Assembly: GCA_900770395.1 (NCBI GenBank) | Contig: CAAGKM010000020.1 | Span: 25,319 to 89,318, forward strand | Length of the DNA: 64,000 nt | Direction of reading: 5' to 3' | Source of the DNA: an uncultured Prevotella sp. | Lineage (GTDB): Bacteria; Bacteroidota; Bacteroidia; Bacteroidales; Bacteroidaceae | Part shown: in pieces, positions 60,701 to 64,000 of the stretch | Position numbering within the stretch: position 1 is the first letter of the stretch | Layout: each line of letters begins with the position of its first letter | Translations under genes and position numbers: made by a program | The notes under the pieces: model-generated | Told to the model about the DNA's origin: nothing | What the model saw: the letters and a program-made list of their open reading frames with translations, nothing else | Database searches by the model: none

Positions 60701-63590
60701 TCGCAGCCTTCACATCGGCACCAGCTGCCTCGACAAGGCTCCATGTCTTCATGTTCGACGATGTGGCGATACGTATCATATTGCCCTCGTTGACGTTCGA
60801 CTCCTTAACACAGCAGTTGAACGTAGCCGGCAGAACACCGGTGTTGGTGTATGGATTTGTGACAACAGGCGAAATCACTTCCTTTATCCTTCCGTCCTTG
60901 TCTGTCAGTACTGCCGCGTATGCTATACCGCTCTTGAAAGAGTCGCCAGTAGGAATGTCCAGCGCATTGGCACGTATGGTGAATGCCTTTCCGGGCATGA
61001 CGTTGATAACGTCGGTTACCAGACCAACTCCGCCTTTCGACGATGTGATCTTCCAAGGAGACACACCGGCATTGGCTGCAGGCTCGGTAAAGTCAATATG
61101 TATCAGCGTATTTGCGTTTATAGTAGCCTCATACACTCCGTTCACAGCCGTAAGTACGCCAGTGTTGGCATATACCGTCATGCGGTCATCACCATGACTG
61201 CCGTCGGTCTCTACCGTGAAACGGTATTTCCCACCAGGCGCCATCTCTGAAGACGAGCCGTCCAGAGCTGTGACCTTTACGCCACTGGCATCCTGCATTA
61301 TCACCTTATATGATGTTGCCGGAGCGGCATCTTCTTCTGTCACATTCTTAAAGTCCTTCCAGTTATCCTTTGCCTGATACAACGCAGCACATCCTGTAGG
61401 AACAACAAGCTGTGTGCGTGGAGTTCCAGAAAATACACACCAGTTGATAAATGCCGGACTGCGGCGGCGTGATATCACCTTCGACAGGCTTGAGCAACCC
61501 AGGAACACATTGTAATCCCATGTTGACACAGAGGCGGGAATCTCCACTTCACTCAAGCCAGTTTGCTCAAAAGCACGGTTGCACAAATGTGTCACACCTG
61601 CCGGCAGCTTTATGGCTTTCAGAGTACCGCATGCACGGAACGCACGGGTTGGAATGGCGTTGGCGGCATTAGTACCGTTGGCAGTGATGCGCACGCCCGA
61701 CAGGTCGAGTGAGTCAACACGCATTTTCTCACGGATGAAATCAAAATCGCGCACATCCATTGTACCGAACAGAGTAAGGCTTTTCACCGTTCCGCACTCC
61801 TCTTCACTCAAAGACTTCTCCAGCATACCGCTCGACACCCACAAAGTCTTGCTCCGCTTCACTTCTGCGGCATTCTGCACATACACGTCAATTGTCAAGT
61901 CCTCAATCACGTTGGGAAGCGTATATGTAAAATTGTTGCCCTGTGTGAGGATATATCCATTGGCTTTCACAGTCACCACGTCATCCGCATTGTCAGGCAC
62001 CACACGGAACTCATAGCTGCGTCCCTTTATCACCTTGTCTGCCGCGCCCTCAAGTGTCGCGCCATTAAGTGAGGACGGCTTTCTCACAGTGAAATAAGCA
62101 ATATTGTTTCCAATAGCCTCAATCGCATTCGTAGTGAGCGAACCGCCAGTGACAGGCTTCCATTCACTCTCTCCTGTGGCTTTTGTCACCATGCGGAAAG
62201 CATCACCTAACGATACTGTTGTTCCGGCAGGAACCGTACATTTGAAGTCACAGTAAAGTGCCCCGTCCACCTGAAATGCCTGAAGACCGTAATTGTACTC
62301 GGGAGACACCAGAGTCTTGAATGCTCCATTAGAAGCAAACATCGCCACGGCAATCTTTCCTGAGAAGCTGTCGTAAGACACGTTCTTGAACGCACCGGCA
62401 CGCACAGTGAAGCTTTCTCCTGCTCCCACGGTCTCCTTGTCCGAGCTCATGCCTATCTGCTTCTCGTCGCTTGTGAGCTGTATTGCCGACCATGCAATGC
62501 TGTTCTCTGCCGGCTTTATATTATATATAATGGTGGCCTGCTCCGAGAAATTCCACTTGTTACCCGACTGAGTTGTCGGCGTAAGGTTTGACACCATGAA
62601 TACGTCATTGCCTATGCCGCCCCATCCCCAGTTCATCCTGAAATAAGGCTGGCTGCCGCGCATCTCGTAACCGTCGCATACAAAAGCATGGCCTGCCGAC
62701 ACATCCTGACCGCTGTACAGCACAGGGCGACCGGCGTCAATCTCGCTCATAATGAGCTCTTCCCATGCCTTTTGCGTCATTTCCGACTTTTTCTTGTATG
62801 ACACTCCGGCGTCATAGCCAAAATAATTGACGAGAGCAGCGGGAACCCTGACCTCGCTGGCACTGCTGCCCGACATGCTGAAATTGGTCTGGATACTAAG
62901 TGCCGCATCAGCCACCAGTCTGGCAACAGCGTCTCCCTGTACCGTGGTATAGCCGCCGCGGTAGTTGTCAGTACGCATGTTGGCCCAGTCGTATGTGTGG
63001 TTGAAGTCATTGCCGTCCATACTGCCCTTACCGGCAGTCGGATAATTATAGTATTGCATTATCGTTGCCATTGCCACGCCCACGCATCCAACAAGCTTAC
63101 GGCCAGGAATGAGATAGTTGAACGGCTCTTCCTGACTCCATTCGGCAGTGTTGCGTGACAACACGCTGCGTTTCATGACAGCATAGCTGTTTGCATCGGA
63201 AGCAACGGAAGGTGCCTTGAAGGCATTTGATTTTATTTGCTTCTCATAAGATTCCAGCATCCATTTCATGGCTTCCGGCATATTGGCATAGTCAAACTTG
63301 CCCTTGTCGGAAAATCCTATCACTGGCACTGTCGTGTCGTCTGCCGACACAATCACGAAGCCGCCATCCGTCCCCCTGTTAAATACATAATAAGAAGATG
63401 TGGCATGGGAATTGTCCTCGTACAGGCTCAACTCAGTTGTCACTGAACCCGGAGCACGTTTTGCAGAGGTTTTTCCAAAAAAAATCCGCGCAGTTTCCCT
63501 GGCATTGGAAACGTCCACCTTCTTGGCATTTGAAGGCAGTGGGGCGCTTAATGTCATCATGACAAAACCAACAATAATTTTTTTGCTCAT
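57780..63590 (-). CDS. C10 family cysteine protease (interpain/streptopain-like) with LRR modules
   Basis: 1936-residue secreted protein. After a signal peptide (VGFVMMTLSAPLPSNA), a Spi-type propeptide (about 25-110) precedes a peptidase C10 domain. The catalytic Cys169 is in KLVGCVGVAMATIMQY, His301 in SAGHAFVCDGY and the Trp in NWGWGG (321). Beyond about residue 370 it is a long array of Ig-like and BspA-type LRR_5 modules (LRR around 600-750, 1090-1220 and 1450-1530), ending in YNLNGQR...KGVNIVDGKKIIIK, a sorting-type tail. C10 proteases of Prevotella degrade host proteins such as complement. Its length far exceeds the roughly 400-900 residues of known members. Confidence 0.9.
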   Translation of the reverse strand: MSKKIIVGFVMMTLSAPLPSNAKKVDVSNARETARIFFGKTSAKRAPGSVTTELSLYEDNSHATSSYYVFNRGTDGGFVIVSADDTTVPVIGFSDKGKFDYANMPEAMKWMLESYEKQIKSNAFKAPSVASDANSYAVMKRSVLSRNTAEWSQEEPFNYLIPGRKLVGCVGVAMATIMQYYNYPTAGKGSMDGNDFNHTYDWANMRTDNYRGGYTTVQGDAVARLVADAALSIQTNFSMSGSSASEVRVPAALVNYFGYDAGVSYKKKSEMTQKAWEELIMSEIDAGRPVLYSGQDVSAGHAFVCDGYEMRGSQPYFRMNWGWGGIGNDVFMVSNLTPTTQSGNKWNFSEQATIIYNIKPAENSIAWSAIQLTSDEKQIGMSSDKETVGAGESFTVRAGAFKNVSYDSFSGKIAVAMFASNGAFKTLVSPEYNYGLQAFQVDGALYCDFKCTVPAGTTVSLGDAFRMVTKATGESEWKPVTGGSLTTNAIEAIGNNIAYFTVRKPSSLNGATLEGAADKVIKGRSYEFRVVPDNADDVVTVKANGYILTQGNNFTYTLPNVIEDLTIDVYVQNAAEVKRSKTLWVSSGMLEKSLSEEECGTVKSLTLFGTMDVRDFDFIREKMRVDSLDLSGVRITANGTNAANAIPTRAFRACGTLKAIKLPAGVTHLCNRAFEQTGLSEVEIPASVSTWDYNVFLGCSSLSKVISRRRSPAFINWCVFSGTPRTQLVVPTGCAALYQAKDNWKDFKNVTEEDAAPATSYKVIMQDASGVKVTALDGSSSEMAPGGKYRFTVETDGSHGDDRMTVYANTGVLTAVNGVYEATINANTLIHIDFTEPAANAGVSPWKITSSKGGVGLVTDVINVMPGKAFTIRANALDIPTGDSFKSGIAYAAVLTDKDGRIKEVISPVVTNPYTNTGVLPATFNCCVKESNVNEGNMIRIATSSNMKTWSLVEAAGADVKAAIPAIGNEVVYHTVKMPANLEKAVITNAVTQVMHGGDITFTVNPKLSTDRVSVAVNDKDYVVAQQSATVQITNVKEDLDVTISVYDQNETPYKTYNIYAGQLAEKITEKPTNPHIRLVGKMNAEDFKVIQNYTTALSTIDLSDVEIVGDGNMANSLPGQAFATAAATRGSAITKVILPKSLKRIEGSAFYRMIYLKEITIPEDVEYIGVSAFSQCAKLTKVISLSANPMPLTNGDPFPGGSGMTKNMTLEIPQGSKSKYQAMSYWNLFKTITEVAPTYTVTYDPERAEPYDMTTNTDKVEAGKAVSMKVKVHPIYNNNNPIKPNQKYKVYLNGEQTDGGSLAESDNIWDINNINSDVRFDVVYFYDAKVTAPENIKIVAVDGYKLTDIKEGDPLKFTVTAPENEKLTVKVKVDGNEMPADESGVYTLEDIQANVLVDVSVVPVNGATLTNEDMKAIATNEVADITEVKLDGEISEETFATIRENFEGLENIDLSGIENTVIPDNALNGLTNLVNVSIPETVTVIGENAFAGCSNLETITLTNVSEIGNGAFAGCGSLTSVIINTQGSEVAAVARKAARAGVKATSGISTESFAGANPNCLVFVMDGVAEGENIIANKGGEAGYVATANVRMDAGYAFATPNQFAMNGNQLILKRDFGSSENWNTITLPFAMNESEIASVFGENTLVASLDRLSGNTVYFDVETKAIEANKPYLIRVSDVKDSYTVNVSDVYPVNSDMTDEKQNVAFVGAYSATALQDNEYNIEGNAINEAGGTTAGAFMGYLRISADETSYNLCPGYAKTIAQTNFATFSAIYPVNVPEGVTVYSSKLDGDKVVIEAVDTKIIPANTGVIIGGAGETVFSVATEEGSAISTILTAAPNGIESDGTIYELLKDENMFARLQQGTSLDANTAYLNLTQSDTPKLSVVLGDDNTTSIDGIDNATGYENKAIYNLNGQRMSTVQKGVNIVDGKKIIIK

Positions 63591-63628
63591 TTCTCTTACT
63601 TTTTTTATAATTATCCTAAAATCGGGCG

Positions 63629-63636
63629 CAAAATTA
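63629..63636 (-). promoter_or_regulatory. C10 protease gene promoter -7 box
   Basis: TAATTTTG on the minus strand, about 39 nt before the start codon. Confidence 0.6.
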
Positions 63637-63724
63637 TATAAAAAAATAAATGTATAAAAACAACGAAATTATTTTTCTTTTTTTTTGAGTGTCATTAACC
63701 AAACAAACCTTAATTCACAATTAT

Positions 63725-63798
63725 AAACGTTGAATTTACTATTCAAAAGACTGATTGATGACTATAAATGCAGCATTTTGAATCGTCAATCAGTCATT
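63725..63798. repeat. Phased array 4: four degenerate 21-bp units
   Basis: Cores AAACGTTGAAT (63725), AAAGACTGATT (63746), AATGCAGCATT (63767) and AATCAGTCATT (63788) keep a 21-bp period although the sequence varies. The second and fourth are roughly inverted relative to each other. It lies upstream of the protease promoter, next to the rRNA terminator. Confidence 0.6.
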
Positions 63799-63865
63799 TT
63801 GCCTCACGTGAAAATCGGAGGAGAAACAACACAAATACTCTCCTATCCATTTACCAATCACACAC

Positions 63866-63901
63866 AAAAAGGAGTCCTGAGCATTTCAGCTCTGGACTCC
63901 T
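63866..63901 (-). terminator. rRNA operon terminator
   Basis: On the minus strand AGGAGTCC-A-GAGC pairs with GCTC-A-GGACTCCT and is followed by T5. It stands 12 nt after the 5S rRNA end. Confidence 0.9.
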
Positions 63902-63912
63902 CGTCTTAAAAG

Positions 63913-64000
<88 letters not shown>

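Overview
The window looks like a chromosomal segment of a Bacteroidales bacterium, most likely a Prevotella-type member of the Prevotellaceae. The grounds are repeated Bacteroidetes promoters (TTTG, about 19 nt, TAnnTTTG), two fimbrillin (Mfa/FimA-like) lipoprotein clusters, a BspA-like DUF285 leucine-rich-repeat protein, a C10 (interpain/streptopain-type) protease, an OmpP1/FadL porin, and the tail of a TonB energy transducer at the left edge. The right edge runs into the 3' end of a 5S rRNA gene on the minus strand, so an rRNA operon lies just beyond.

Layout. 1-5 kb: TonB tail, trpS, an SLC13/DASS anion permease, a two-gene unit of small unknown proteins, rubrerythrin. 5-17 kb is an accessory surface-structure island. 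A plus-strand fimbrial operon (DUF3575, DUF5119, fimbrillin, large tip-like fimbrillin) ends beside the 3' remnant of a second SLC13 permease. Next come an iron/manganese superoxide dismutase with a Cys-rich tail and a second, minus-strand fimbrillin operon. The upstream region of that operon is a diverged copy of the sod upstream region. 17-24 kb: a 26-codon ORF framed by promoter and terminator, an AAA/DUF4143 ATPase, a BspA-like protein whose signal peptide is out of frame across a G9 tract, a small KPE-type peptide gene, and a hipBA module with palindromic operators. 24-31 kb: a six-gene L-fucose operon (aldo/keto reductase, Zn dehydrogenase, amidohydrolase, FucP, mutarotase, FucI). 31-57 kb is mostly housekeeping: gamma-carbonic-anhydrase-like protein, malate dehydrogenase, aminopeptidase P, a PiT-PhoU phosphate carrier divergent from a PhoB/PhoR-like two-component system with Pho-box-like repeats between them, a fucose-isomerase-like enzyme, a gltX-waaA-ettA-tlpA operon, a PgpH-type c-di-AMP phosphodiesterase, an OmpP1/FadL porin, priA, a periplasmic phosphoesterase, a second AAA/DUF4143 ATPase, a DUF4377 lipoprotein and an SMR exporter. 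57.8-63.6 kb: a 1936-residue C10 protease with LRR modules. 63.9 kb: terminator and 5S rRNA.

The most unusual signals are: (i) a possible poly-G phase switch in the BspA-like gene; (ii) five intergenic arrays sharing one architecture (roughly 11-bp core, 10-bp linker, 21-22 bp period) but with unrelated core sequences; (iii) the CxC-x3-CxC-x3-CxC tail on superoxide dismutase; (iv) a 35-nt leader shared by rubrerythrin and the SMR exporter with a covarying stem; and (v) duplication of the sod upstream region in front of a fimbrillin operon. All assignments are from reading the sequence; no database search was run.
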